A stretch of 18,936 nt of DNA from Cloacimonetes bacterium UBA5456 (lineage in GTDB: Bacteria; Cloacimonadota; Cloacimonadia; Cloacimonadales; Cloacimonadaceae), in the NCBI GenBank assembly GCA_002427325.1, contig DIQS01000051.1, forward strand, positions 1 to 18,936, read 5' to 3'. Every line of letters starts with the position of its first letter. Position 1 is the first letter of the stretch. The notes under the pieces were generated by a model. The model did no database searches. It saw nothing but the letters and a program-made list of their open reading frames with translations, and was not told the origin of the DNA. The position numbers and the translations under genes are program-made. Shown here piece after piece: positions 1-6,945 of this stretch.

Positions 1-914
1 ACCTCTTTATTCAGATGAAATATATTAAGTCTGAATTGGTTTTCACTAAACAGGTCGATTCCCCAATCTTGGACTTCAGCAATCCTTTGCGTAGCCGAGA
101 GGATTTCTTCATGCATTTCCTTATTGTTTTTCACATATTTAGCTATGTTTTCTTGATTAAAAAACTCACGAATAAACCTTTGGATGGCAACATATTGGTT
201 ATAACTGAGAATCGCTTGATCTGCTCTCCAGCCCATAGCAATCAAAGCTTTTGATTTGAGATTACGGATGATCTGCCCTTTTCTTTTTTGCGCCACTTTC
301 AAGCTTACATTCATTGATGCCGCATAGTCTCTTACACTTTCAAAGGAGATCATCTCTTCATATCTTTTATAACTCTCATCGGCAAAAATCACTGCTTTTT
401 GGGCATCGCTCAAGCCTTCAATGTTGAAGCTATCTTCAATTGTATTTAGCTGTTGCAAAACGTTTGCCTCATTTTGCAGCTTCTCTAATAGCTTTCTTTC
501 AAGAGTGTTTCTTTCAAAGTATTTACACAGCAGGTTGTGCGTTACTTGAAAAAGCCAAGAATTCACATTTTTGATTGGTTGCCTTGATAGTAGCAACTGC
601 ATGATTGTGTCTTGTGAGATATCTTCGGAAAGCTCCTGTTCATGAGTTTGCTTTAAACAATATCGGAAAGAAATCTTTTGATAATTGTCGAACACATCTT
701 CAACTACTTGCGGAAAAGCCGACTCAACGTATTTATGAAGCATCTCGTCTAAATCCAAAGATAGAGGTTTCTTTAAAAGCCTGATTAAAATATTGTTTGC
801 GATATCCTCCACCGGATTGAGATACTTTATTCGCTCTGCAGTCAATTTGGTAACGGACTTGAGGATTTCGTTATACATGACATCACTCATGTAATCATAT
901 TCGATATTCTTCAT
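1..914 (-). CDS. ECF-like RNA polymerase sigma factor with extra domains (3' end cut by window edge)
   Basis: The reading frame is open from an ATG at 914 to the left edge, giving 304 residues without a stop. An in-frame TAG sits directly before the ATG, and GGGAAAG lies about 5 nt upstream, which fixes the start. Residues about 80-135 look like sigma-70 region 2 of the ECF type: EDISQDTIMQLLL (97-109) followed by NSWLFQVTHNLLCKYF (118-133), the usual core-binding and -10-recognition helices. Residues about 189-225 (SVRDYAASMNVSLKVAQKRK) resemble a region-4 helix-turn-helix for -35 recognition. Residues 15-70 look like a second, diverged region 2 (EDIANNILIRLL at 36-47). After region 4 at least 75 further residues follow, with no family I recognise. 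It would direct RNA polymerase to a special promoter set. No anti-sigma gene is visible, and the gene has its own promoter region rather than belonging to the operon upstream. The sigma assignment comes from motif pattern only. Confidence 0.72.
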   Translation of the reverse strand, partial: MKNIEYDYMSDVMYNEILKSVTKLTAERIKYLNPVEDIANNILIRLLKKPLSLDLDEMLHKYVESAFPQVVEDVFDNYQKISFRYCLKQTHEQELSEDISQDTIMQLLLSRQPIKNVNSWLFQVTHNLLCKYFERNTLERKLLEKLQNEANVLQQLNTIEDSFNIEGLSDAQKAVIFADESYKRYEEMISFESVRDYAASMNVSLKVAQKRKGQIIRNLKSKALIAMGWRADQAILSYNQYVAIQRFIREFFNQENIAKYVKNNKEMHEEILSATQRIAEVQDWGIDLFSENQFRLNIFHLNKE

Positions 915-936
915 CTATCTTTCCCGTATTGTATTT

Positions 937-990
937 TGTCTGATACCATCATGTGCATAAGGCTGAATATATGTCAAGAAGAATCAGACA
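937..990. repeat. 8-bp perfect inverted repeat flanking the sigma-gene promoter
   Basis: TGTCTGAT at 937-944 and its exact reverse complement ATCAGACA at 983-990 are separated by 38 nt. The candidate -35 and -10 lie between them. The arms could be two operator half-sites or the stem of a cruciform or RNA hairpin. The symmetry is visible directly; any role is inference. Confidence 0.5.
948..977 (-). promoter_or_regulatory. Candidate sigma-70-type promoter for the sigma-like gene
   Basis: Read on the minus strand, a perfect TTGACA (-35, bases 972-977) is followed after 18 nt by CATGAT (-10, bases 948-953; 4 of 6 matches to TATAAT). The -10 ends 33 nt before the ATG at 914. It is bracketed by the inverted repeat TGTCTGAT/ATCAGACA. 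The weak -10 would suit an activator-dependent or autoregulated promoter, but that is inference. Confidence 0.4.
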
Positions 991-992
991 TC

Positions 993-1008
993 GCGTTGTC
1001 GGCAACGC
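993..1008. other. Short GC-rich hairpin with T run
   Basis: GCGTTG (993-998) and CAACGC (1003-1008) form a 6-bp stem with a TCGG loop, followed on the plus strand by TTTTT (1009-1013). It looks like a plus-strand terminator, but no plus-strand gene precedes it. On the minus strand there is no U run after the stem. It may be part of a structured intergenic element together with the hairpins at 1037-1071 and 1093-1122. Confidence 0.4.
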
Positions 1009-1036
1009 TTTTTGTCGAATGATGACATCCTGCTGG

Positions 1037-1071
1037 TGCGGCGTCAGGACTTCTTTCAGTCCTTCGGCGCA
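1037..1071. other. Imperfect 35-base hairpin
   Basis: The outer stem TGCG/CGCA (1037-1040 with 1068-1071), a G-G mismatch, the 2-bp stem CG/CG, a small internal loop and the inner stem AGGACT/AGTCCT (1046-1051 with 1058-1063) close a 6-base loop. This gives 12 base pairs in 35 bases. The segment is more GC-rich than its surroundings and lies between the operon terminator and the sigma-gene promoter. It could be a small structured RNA, a REP-like repeat, or a remnant of a mobile element. Confidence 0.35.
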
Positions 1072-1092
1072 GAAAGCATTCTGGATAAACCA

Positions 1093-1129
1093 AAAAGGCT
1101 CCTTTTAATCAAGGAGCCTTTTCTTTTTG
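1093..1129 (-). terminator. Rho-independent terminator ending the six-gene operon (probably bidirectional)
   Basis: AAAAGGCTCCTT (1093-1104) and AAGGAGCCTTTT (1111-1122) form a perfect 12-bp stem around a 6-base loop. On the minus strand the stem runs out into a U-rich 3' arm (CCTTTTTGG). On the plus strand it is followed by TTTTCTTTTT. It lies just beyond the stop of the ABC ATPase gene at 1143, where the end of the leftward operon is expected. The T run on both sides means it could also stop rightward transcription. Confidence 0.8.
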
Positions 1130-1142
1130 TTATTGTTAACGG

Positions 1143-1862
1143 CTATAAAAGCTGACGGATACGTTCTTTCAGCTTTGTCTTTTCTGCTTCGTTTTCCTCT
1201 CCTGTGACATAGATGCTCTTGTGGAAAACTCCGTCTTTCATAAGTTCAATGCGGTGTGAAAGGTACAGTGCTTCATCGATGTCGTGGGTGACGAGAATCA
1301 CGGAAAGCTCCAGGCTTTTTACAACGCTCATGAGCCAGTCTTGCAGTGACATACGCGTGATTGCATCAAGATTTGCCAAAGGCTCGTCAAGCAGCCACAC
1401 CTTGCTTCCCGTCATGCAGGTTCTTGCAAGCGCTACTCGCTGTCTGAGTCCTCCGGAAAGCTGCCACGGGAGATGGTTTTCATAGCTTTCAAGTCCGAAG
1501 ATAGGCAACAAACTGCGAGCTTTTTCCTTTTCTTCTTTGATGTTGAGCCCCTTGACCTTTGCGGGTAACAGGATGTTGTCCATCACTTTGAGCCAAGGAA
1601 AAAGCAGGTCGTTTTGAGGCATATAACCCAAGAATCCCGTCTTGCCGGTGATCTTCTTATCCATGTAATAAATCTCACCTTTGTCGGGTAGCGTGAGCCC
1701 CGCAAAGAGCTCTAAGAGAGTGGTTTTGCCACATCCGCTGGCGCCGACTATGCTGATGAACTCACCCGGCAAAAGCTCGAGATTTAGCTCTTTGAGCACC
1801 GTTATCACCTCTTTCCTCAGGAGGAAGGACTTTGTGACATTGTTTGCAGAAAGAATCGCCAT
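1143..1862 (-). CDS. ABC transporter ATPase of the nitrate/sulfonate/taurine/thiamine-precursor type (ThiZ-like)
   Basis: Cytoplasmic ATP-hydrolysing subunit of an ABC importer, 239 residues. All nucleotide-binding motifs are present: Walker A GASGCGKTT (40-48), Q-loop Gln83, signature LSGGLRQR (135-142), Walker B VWLLDEP (155-161) and the switch His193 in VTHDIDEA. The signature and spacing match the SsuB/TauB/NrtD/ThiZ group. I chose the ATG at 1862, which shares its A with the TGA of the upstream binding-protein gene (TGATG) and follows GAGGA. A TTG one codon earlier at 1865 is also possible but sits directly on the ribosome-binding site. Coupling to the binding-protein gene implies that the two serve one transporter. 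The usual third partner, the membrane permease, is not adjacent. Substrate is inferred only from the neighbour. Confidence 0.9.
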   Translation of the reverse strand: MAILSANNVTKSFLLRKEVITVLKELNLELLPGEFISIVGASGCGKTTLLELFAGLTLPDKGEIYYMDKKITGKTGFLGYMPQNDLLFPWLKVMDNILLPAKVKGLNIKEEKEKARSLLPIFGLESYENHLPWQLSGGLRQRVALARTCMTGSKVWLLDEPLANLDAITRMSLQDWLMSVVKSLELSVILVTHDIDEALYLSHRIELMKDGVFHKSIYVTGEENEAEKTKLKERIRQLL

Positions 1863-2824
1863 CAATCCTCGAAATATTGGTTGGTGTATGCCTTGTCGAT
1901 CTCGATGGGCTTGGCAATCAGCTCTTCATCCGCCATCCATGAGGCAAAATCCTGCCAAACTTTCTGGCTTTGATAGCCCCAATATTCGGCATCGCTTTGG
2001 TACTGACTTGCGAGATAATCCAAGCTGGCACGCACCTGCTTCTCGTTTAGTTCCGGGACATGTTTCAGCATGATATCAGCAGCTTTCTCGGGCTCGGCAA
2101 TGCAATATTCATAGCCGCGCTTTACAGCTCTCATGAACTTCGCAGTGGTCTCGGCATTCTTTGCCAAATACTCTTCGCTGCTGATGATTACGGGCGTGTA
2201 ATAGTCAAAAATAGGGTTGAGCGTGTTGAGCGGGATATAGCCCATCTCGATGTCTCTTCCTTCGGCATAGACGCCGTCCCAGCCGTAATAAATCCATTCA
2301 AAATCAGCCTCTTTGCCGATGGTGGAAAAGAAGTCGTAGATGCCGGAGATGACTTTAACTTTGTCATAATCTGCACCGTGTTTGTCCATCACGTTTTTGA
2401 GAATGGCGAGCTCCGAGGGGCTGTCCCAGCTTCCATAACGCTTGTTTTCGAAGTCTATGACGCTCTTGATTCCGCTTTCTTTGAGGAAGGCAAAGCCGGA
2501 GGTGTTGTGTTGGATAACCGCTGCGATCGAGACGAGTGGGATGTCCTCACTACGTGCACGGATCACGTTCTCTTGATAGCTCACGCCAAATTGGCTTTTA
2601 CCCGTGGCGACGATCTGGTCAGTGATGCCTTGTCCGGGCTGGAGAATCTCGACCTCAAGGCCTTCTTCGGCAAAATAGCCGAGTTCTTGGGCAACATAAA
2701 GACCGGTGTGATTGGTGTTTGGCGTCCAGTCCAAGGTAACGCTGATTTTGGCATCGCTATCCGGCTTTCCTTTGCAAGAGAAGAGCAGGAATAGGGTGAC
2801 GAAGATTACGATGTACTTTTTCAT
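1862..2824 (-). CDS. ThiY/NMT1-family substrate-binding lipoprotein of an ABC importer
   Basis: This 320-residue protein begins with a lipoprotein signal (KK, then a hydrophobic run, then LLFSC with the lipid-anchored Cys at 17), so it should be tethered facing the periplasm. The mature start, VTLDWTPNTNHTGLYVA (residues 29-45), is the hallmark of the NMT1/THI5-like binding proteins. Characterised members such as ThiY bind the pyrimidine precursor formylaminopyrimidine, and RibY-type members bind flavin compounds. Related taurine and nitrate binders are more distant. The ATG at 2824 follows AAGAGGAAT with good spacing. The gene lies 29 nt after xerD and overlaps the ATPase gene. Thiamine-precursor uptake is the best guess. 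No TPP riboswitch is seen upstream, which leaves the ligand uncertain. Confidence 0.85.
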   Translation of the reverse strand: MKKYIVIFVTLFLLFSCKGKPDSDAKISVTLDWTPNTNHTGLYVAQELGYFAEEGLEVEILQPGQGITDQIVATGKSQFGVSYQENVIRARSEDIPLVSIAAVIQHNTSGFAFLKESGIKSVIDFENKRYGSWDSPSELAILKNVMDKHGADYDKVKVISGIYDFFSTIGKEADFEWIYYGWDGVYAEGRDIEMGYIPLNTLNPIFDYYTPVIISSEEYLAKNAETTAKFMRAVKRGYEYCIAEPEKAADIMLKHVPELNEKQVRASLDYLASQYQSDAEYWGYQSQKVWQDFASWMADEELIAKPIEIDKAYTNQYFED

Positions 2825-2853
2825 TTATTCCTCTTAAGTTTGTTTATAATTAT

Positions 2854-3732
2854 TTATGCGCGTGGATGATATGTCTTATGGGTTTCGATCAGTTGTCTCA
2901 TATCGACGTGTGTATAGATTTGCGTGGTGTTGATGCTGGCATGTCCCAAAAGGCTTTGCACGATCCTGAGATTCACGCCTGCCTCGAGGAGGTGTGTCGC
3001 AAAGCTATGACGGAAGGTGTGTGGCGAGATTTGTCTATCCAACTTTGCTTCCAAGCAGGCATTCTGGAGCATTTTCCAAGCTCCCATGCGCGAGAGACCG
3101 CCACCGTATTTATTCAAAAAGAGCAAGTCACTTTGCTTGTGTCTGAGAAGTGCCGGACGGTGGATATTGATATAGCTTTCCAGAAGCGGGCTAAGTGAGT
3201 TGATATATGGTACATAGCGCTGTTTGCTGCCTTTGCCGCGCACGAGGATCATTTGTTGATCGGCAAAGATATCGTGCAAACTCAGTCCCAAAAGCTCGGA
3301 TATCCTTATCCCTGTGGCATACAAAAGCTCCATGATAAGCTTGTTTCTATGCCCCAAGGGAGTGTCCGTCTTGATGCTTTCGAGCAAGTTGCTCATCTCT
3401 TCCACGGAAAGAACATCGGGAAGGCTCGAGCCTATGCTAATCCGGGGCACGAGTTCAAAGTCGATCTCGATGTCATAGTCGTTCTCCATGAGGAACTCAA
3501 AGAATTGCTTGATTGCGATGCGTTTGCGCGCCAGAGACGTGCTTTCCAAGCCTATTTCCTGCAAGGCGAGCAGGTAGCTGGTGATGTCTTCAGCGTCATA
3601 TTTAGTCGCTTCTTTGGGGTTGAACACAAAGAAATCGCGAAGGTCAGTCTCGTATGCCACGACGCTGTTCTCCGCCATGCCTCTTTCCACTTTCAGGTGA
3701 AAGAGAAAGGTGTCTAAGATATGCTCTTGCAT
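2854..3732 (-). CDS. xerD: XerD/XerC-type tyrosine recombinase
   Basis: A site-specific recombinase that normally resolves chromosome dimers at dif during division, 292 residues (family usual about 300). The N-terminal SAM-like core-binding domain spans about 1-90. The catalytic domain carries the full set of active residues: Arg143 (ATGIRISELLG), Lys167 (RGKGSK), His238 and Arg241 (HTFRHSFATHLLE), His264 (LLGHASINTT) and the nucleophile Tyr273 (IYTHV). The ending HKTYHPRA is typical of housekeeping XerD rather than of integron or phage integrases. The start ATG at 3732 lies 3 nt after the guaB stop with no clear ribosome-binding site. A later ATG at 3678 has GGAAAGAGG but would remove the conserved first helix. 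Translation by re-initiation after guaB is likely. XerC versus XerD cannot be settled here. Confidence 0.92.
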   Translation of the reverse strand: MQEHILDTFLFHLKVERGMAENSVVAYETDLRDFFVFNPKEATKYDAEDITSYLLALQEIGLESTSLARKRIAIKQFFEFLMENDYDIEIDFELVPRISIGSSLPDVLSVEEMSNLLESIKTDTPLGHRNKLIMELLYATGIRISELLGLSLHDIFADQQMILVRGKGSKQRYVPYINSLSPLLESYINIHRPALLRHKQSDLLFLNKYGGGLSRMGAWKMLQNACLEAKLDRQISPHTFRHSFATHLLEAGVNLRIVQSLLGHASINTTQIYTHVDMRQLIETHKTYHPRA

Positions 3733-3735
3733 GCG

Positions 3736-5190
3736 TTAATCTGTGCTTTGGTAGTTGGGTGTCTCTTTTGTGATTCTCACATCATGGGGGTGGGATTCTT
3801 TGAGTCCGGCGGTGGTGATCTCTACAAATTCAGCGTTTGCTCTGAGTGCGGGCAAGTCCGCTGCGCCGATGTAGCCCATGCCGCTTCTCAATCCGCCAAT
3901 CAGTTGATAGATATAGTCTTTGAGCGGGCCTTTGTAGGGAACCATGCCTTCAATTCCTTCGGCTACGAGCTTGTTATCCTCGGTGTGCCCTTGGAAATAC
4001 CTATCCTTGCTGCCGTGCTTCATTGCGCCGATGGAGCCCATGCCACGATAGTTCTTGAATCTGCGTCCGTTGTAGATGATGTTTTCACCGGGGCTTTCGT
4101 CGCATCCGGCAAAGAGTGAGCCGATCATCACGGCTGCAGCACCGCCGGCAAGCGCTTTCACGATGTCGCCGGAGTATTTGATGCCGCCATCAGCGATGAT
4201 GCCGATTCCGTTCTTGGCAGCTTCTTCTGCGCACTCAATCACGGCAGAAAGCTGGGGAACGCCTATGCCGGCAACGACACGCGTGGTGCAGATTGAGCCG
4301 GGACCGATGCCCACTTTCACTGCATCTGCACCGTTGTCGATGAGATATCTCGTCGCTTCGGGCGTAGCTACGTTTCCTGCCATCACTTCCACCTTCAAAG
4401 AGCCTTTAATCTTGCTTAGAGCCTTCTGAATGTTTGCATGATGGCCATGCGCTGTGTCTATCACCAAAAGGTCAACCCCTGAGTTTACGAGCTCTTGGGC
4501 GCGCTCAAAATAATCTCCGCTAACACCCACCGCTGCGGCAACCAAGAGGCGATTGTGCGCGTCCTGTGCGGCATGCGGGAAGGTCTGGCGCTTCATGATA
4601 TCACGCACTGTGATCATTCCCACGAGATTCTCGTCTTCATCCACGAGCAAGAGCTTTTCAATGCGGTTTTTGTGGAGAATCATCTTGGCTTCGTCCCAGG
4701 AGACATCGGGCTTTGCCGTGATGAGATTGGGCTTTGCGGTCATGAGTTCATGCACCTTGCGACCGGGATTCTCCTCAAATCTCACGTCGCGATTAGTGAG
4801 GATGCCCACCAGTTTGCCTTTGTCGAGAACAGGAAAGCCGCCCACGCCATGCTTGTGTTTGAGTGCTGTGACATCGCTGAGAACATCATTCGGGCTCACG
4901 GTGTAAGGATTGGTGATCACTCCGCTTTCCACGCGTTTCACCAGATAAACTTGTCTGGCTTGTTCCTCGATGCTCATGTTTTTGTGGATCACTCCAAGGC
5001 CGCCTTCGCGAGCAATGGCAATCGCTGTATCGGTTTCCGTAACGGTGTCCATCGCTGCGGAAAAGAGCGGAATCTTCAGCGTTATATTACTGGTAATCTT
5101 AGCTGTAAGGTTCACCGTTCCGGGTAGGACGGAAGAGCTTTTTGGCAAAAGCAATACGTCGTCAAAAGTATAGGCTTTGCGAATCTTCAT
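3736..5190 (-). CDS. guaB: Inosine-5'-monophosphate dehydrogenase
   Basis: Oxidises IMP to XMP with NAD, the committed step towards GMP. The 484 residues match the bacterial family. The barrel begins YTFDDVLLLP (7-16). The CBS-pair regulatory module occupies about 95-205 (LVGILTNRDVRF and LVGMITVRDIMK mark the two repeats). The catalytic loop GPGSICTTR carries the nucleophile Cys301. DGGI at 334-337 and the GSLFAG motif at 357-362 bind the phosphate. MGSIGAM (384-390) and EGIEGMVPYKG (411-421) form the active-site and flap region. The ATG at 5190 is preceded by GGAGGATCA, a strong ribosome-binding site. It sits 27 nt after the TPR gene and 3 nt before xerD. Nothing in the sequence shows a guanine-responsive riboswitch before it. 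Together with purN it is one of two purine genes in the window, in different transcription blocks. Confidence 0.98.
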   Translation of the reverse strand: MKIRKAYTFDDVLLLPKSSSVLPGTVNLTAKITSNITLKIPLFSAAMDTVTETDTAIAIAREGGLGVIHKNMSIEEQARQVYLVKRVESGVITNPYTVSPNDVLSDVTALKHKHGVGGFPVLDKGKLVGILTNRDVRFEENPGRKVHELMTAKPNLITAKPDVSWDEAKMILHKNRIEKLLLVDEDENLVGMITVRDIMKRQTFPHAAQDAHNRLLVAAAVGVSGDYFERAQELVNSGVDLLVIDTAHGHHANIQKALSKIKGSLKVEVMAGNVATPEATRYLIDNGADAVKVGIGPGSICTTRVVAGIGVPQLSAVIECAEEAAKNGIGIIADGGIKYSGDIVKALAGGAAAVMIGSLFAGCDESPGENIIYNGRRFKNYRGMGSIGAMKHGSKDRYFQGHTEDNKLVAEGIEGMVPYKGPLKDYIYQLIGGLRSGMGYIGAADLPALRANAEFVEITTAGLKESHPHDVRITKETPNYQSTD

Positions 5191-5217
5191 TGATCCTCCA
5201 TGTATTCATTTATTATC

Positions 5218-6945
5218 TTAAATATTCAATTCTTGGTCGTTGCTGTGCGTGAGACTCTGTCGGAATCTCGGTGAGAAGATGCTGTTTGGGCGAAGCTTGA
5301 GATAATCGCGGGCGAAGTCTTTCTCTTCCTCACGATCAGAGATGAGCACGAGACGGAAGTATTGGGCATAGTCCGAGGCGAGTTCATCCTCAAACTCGTG
5401 CTCCAAGAGCTCGGGTGCAGTCTCACTGAGTCCCATACGCAGCGCCCATTCAATCGCCAAGATCAAAAGCTCTTCGTCGCCTGTTTGTTCAAAGAGTTCT
5501 CTCAACTCGGTGATGCCTTCCTCTTTATAGAGTTGAAGCTTGCGAATGCTTGCCCCAAAGCTCTCACTCTGGCTGTCGTTCATGTTGATGGCGAGCATAT
5601 TCAGATAGATGATGTCGTTTGCATACTCGCTTTCGGGGTGGGCAATCAAGAAGCCGTGCATGAGCTCGTCGGCTTGTTCCACATTATTTTGATAGAATTG
5701 CAAGAGAAACTTGAGATAGTCGCCGTCTTCTTTGAAGTCGGGCATAGTGATGCGAGCTAAGGCTTTCTCGCCGTTTGCATAGTCCTCATTGAGAATACTG
5801 ATCTTAGCGATGGCGAGGTCCAGCTCTTGATTGTCCCGCGCACGTCCCACATACCTCTTGCTTTCTTGCAACCAAGTCACGATCTCGCTGAAATCCACGC
5901 CCAAAGCGGTATCGTTCTCTGCCTTCAGCTTTCTGAGCATAAAATAGAGACCCGTGCGAGTGTTGCTTGCGCTGATAGCCCAAAAGTCGTCTGCCAAGAG
6001 CTTTGTAAGCTGCTGATCGCAGGAGTCATAGAGCGTGTCTTCATGATATATCGTGGCAATATCAAAGTCATAAGTAAGCCGCTGAATGGGCTTCTCGGCG
6101 ATATCGGCAAGAAACTGATAAGCTTGGATGGCGATGTTATAATTGCGCAGCTTTCTTTGTTGCTGGGCAAAGTTTCGCATGAAAGAGGGATTGAGCCCTT
6201 TATATATCTCCAAGGCTTCATCATATCTCTCAAGTTCTATCAGGGATGCACCATAGAGCTCGGTGATCACCTCGGAATTGCGCTTCTCGGACGCCTGTTT
6301 GACTCTCTCGATGATGCTCTCATCTCGTTTGAGCATGGATGCTATTTGGCTTTTGATAAAGTAGTTCACGCCTGTGCTTGCGGCGATATAGTTCAGATAT
6401 TCATCGGTTGCTTGATGAAAGCGTTGTATCTTCATGGCGGCATTGCCTATCTCGAGAGCAAAGAGATCGCCTCCAAATTGCGCTCGTGCAGCCTGATATA
6501 TATCAATGGCTTCCTCGTAATAGCGATATCGTTCGTAATAGGACGCAATTAGGCGATGGCGGGAAGAATGCTGACCATAGAGCTCCAGATAGCCCGCAAC
6601 AATCCTTTCTGCTTCCTGCGCTTTTCCTTGCATGAGAAGTAACTGCATCCTCAGCTCCATCTGCTGATTGTCTGCCAAATATCTCTGATAAAAGTTAAGA
6701 TGCTGCTCTGCCTTATCTTTGTTGCCGATATTCAGATAAAGCTGCATGAGTTGAAGCACGGTATTCACATCGTTGGGGAATTTATCCAATATCTCAAGAT
6801 AGATTTCTTCAGCGCGGTCGTATTGCCGTGTCACCATAAATTGCGATGCCTGCTGAGTGAGTATCTGCTTTTCATTATATTGCGCCGAGAGAGCGCCAAA
6901 GAATAGGAGCAGTAAGAGAGTGATAAGATTATATTTCTTCATCAT
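5218..6945 (-). CDS. Secreted tetratricopeptide-repeat protein
   Basis: A 575-residue protein with a Sec signal peptide: Lys3-Lys4, a leucine-rich core (7-16) and a likely cleavage after LSA at 21. No lipobox Cys is present, so it should be periplasmic or outer-membrane associated. The mature part is almost entirely helical pairs of TPR type; clear units start near YDRAEEIYLEILDKFPND (about 42-59) and YEEAIDIYQAARAQFGGD, with more degenerate repeats to the C-terminus. TPR arrays bind partner proteins. The ATG at 6945 overlaps the stop of the DUF4175-like gene (ATGA) and follows AGGAGG. A second ATG at 6942 has the better 7-nt spacing, so the first Met is uncertain by one residue. The coupling suggests that the product works with the membrane protein encoded before it. 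Specific function is unknown. Confidence 0.85.
   Translation of the reverse strand: MMKKYNLITLLLLLFFGALSAQYNEKQILTQQASQFMVTRQYDRAEEIYLEILDKFPNDVNTVLQLMQLYLNIGNKDKAEQHLNFYQRYLADNQQMELRMQLLLMQGKAQEAERIVAGYLELYGQHSSRHRLIASYYERYRYYEEAIDIYQAARAQFGGDLFALEIGNAAMKIQRFHQATDEYLNYIAASTGVNYFIKSQIASMLKRDESIIERVKQASEKRNSEVITELYGASLIELERYDEALEIYKGLNPSFMRNFAQQQRKLRNYNIAIQAYQFLADIAEKPIQRLTYDFDIATIYHEDTLYDSCDQQLTKLLADDFWAISASNTRTGLYFMLRKLKAENDTALGVDFSEIVTWLQESKRYVGRARDNQELDLAIAKISILNEDYANGEKALARITMPDFKEDGDYLKFLLQFYQNNVEQADELMHGFLIAHPESEYANDIIYLNMLAINMNDSQSESFGASIRKLQLYKEEGITELRELFEQTGDEELLILAIEWALRMGLSETAPELLEHEFEDELASDYAQYFRLVLISDREEEKDFARDYLKLRPNSIFSPRFRQSLTHSNDQELNI

Noticed and set aside
15..254. A 79-codon plus-strand open frame at the left edge
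   Set aside because: Antisense to the sigma-like gene, whose minus-strand frame is open for 304 codons with recognisable motifs.
967..1155. Open plus-strand frame through the hairpin region
   Set aside because: No ATG or GTG start with a ribosome-binding site in a usable place, and it runs into the ATPase gene; hairpins explain the sequence better.
2060..2794. A 244-codon plus-strand open frame
   Set aside because: Mirror of the ThiY-like gene, which has a signal peptide, family motif and ribosome-binding site on the minus strand.
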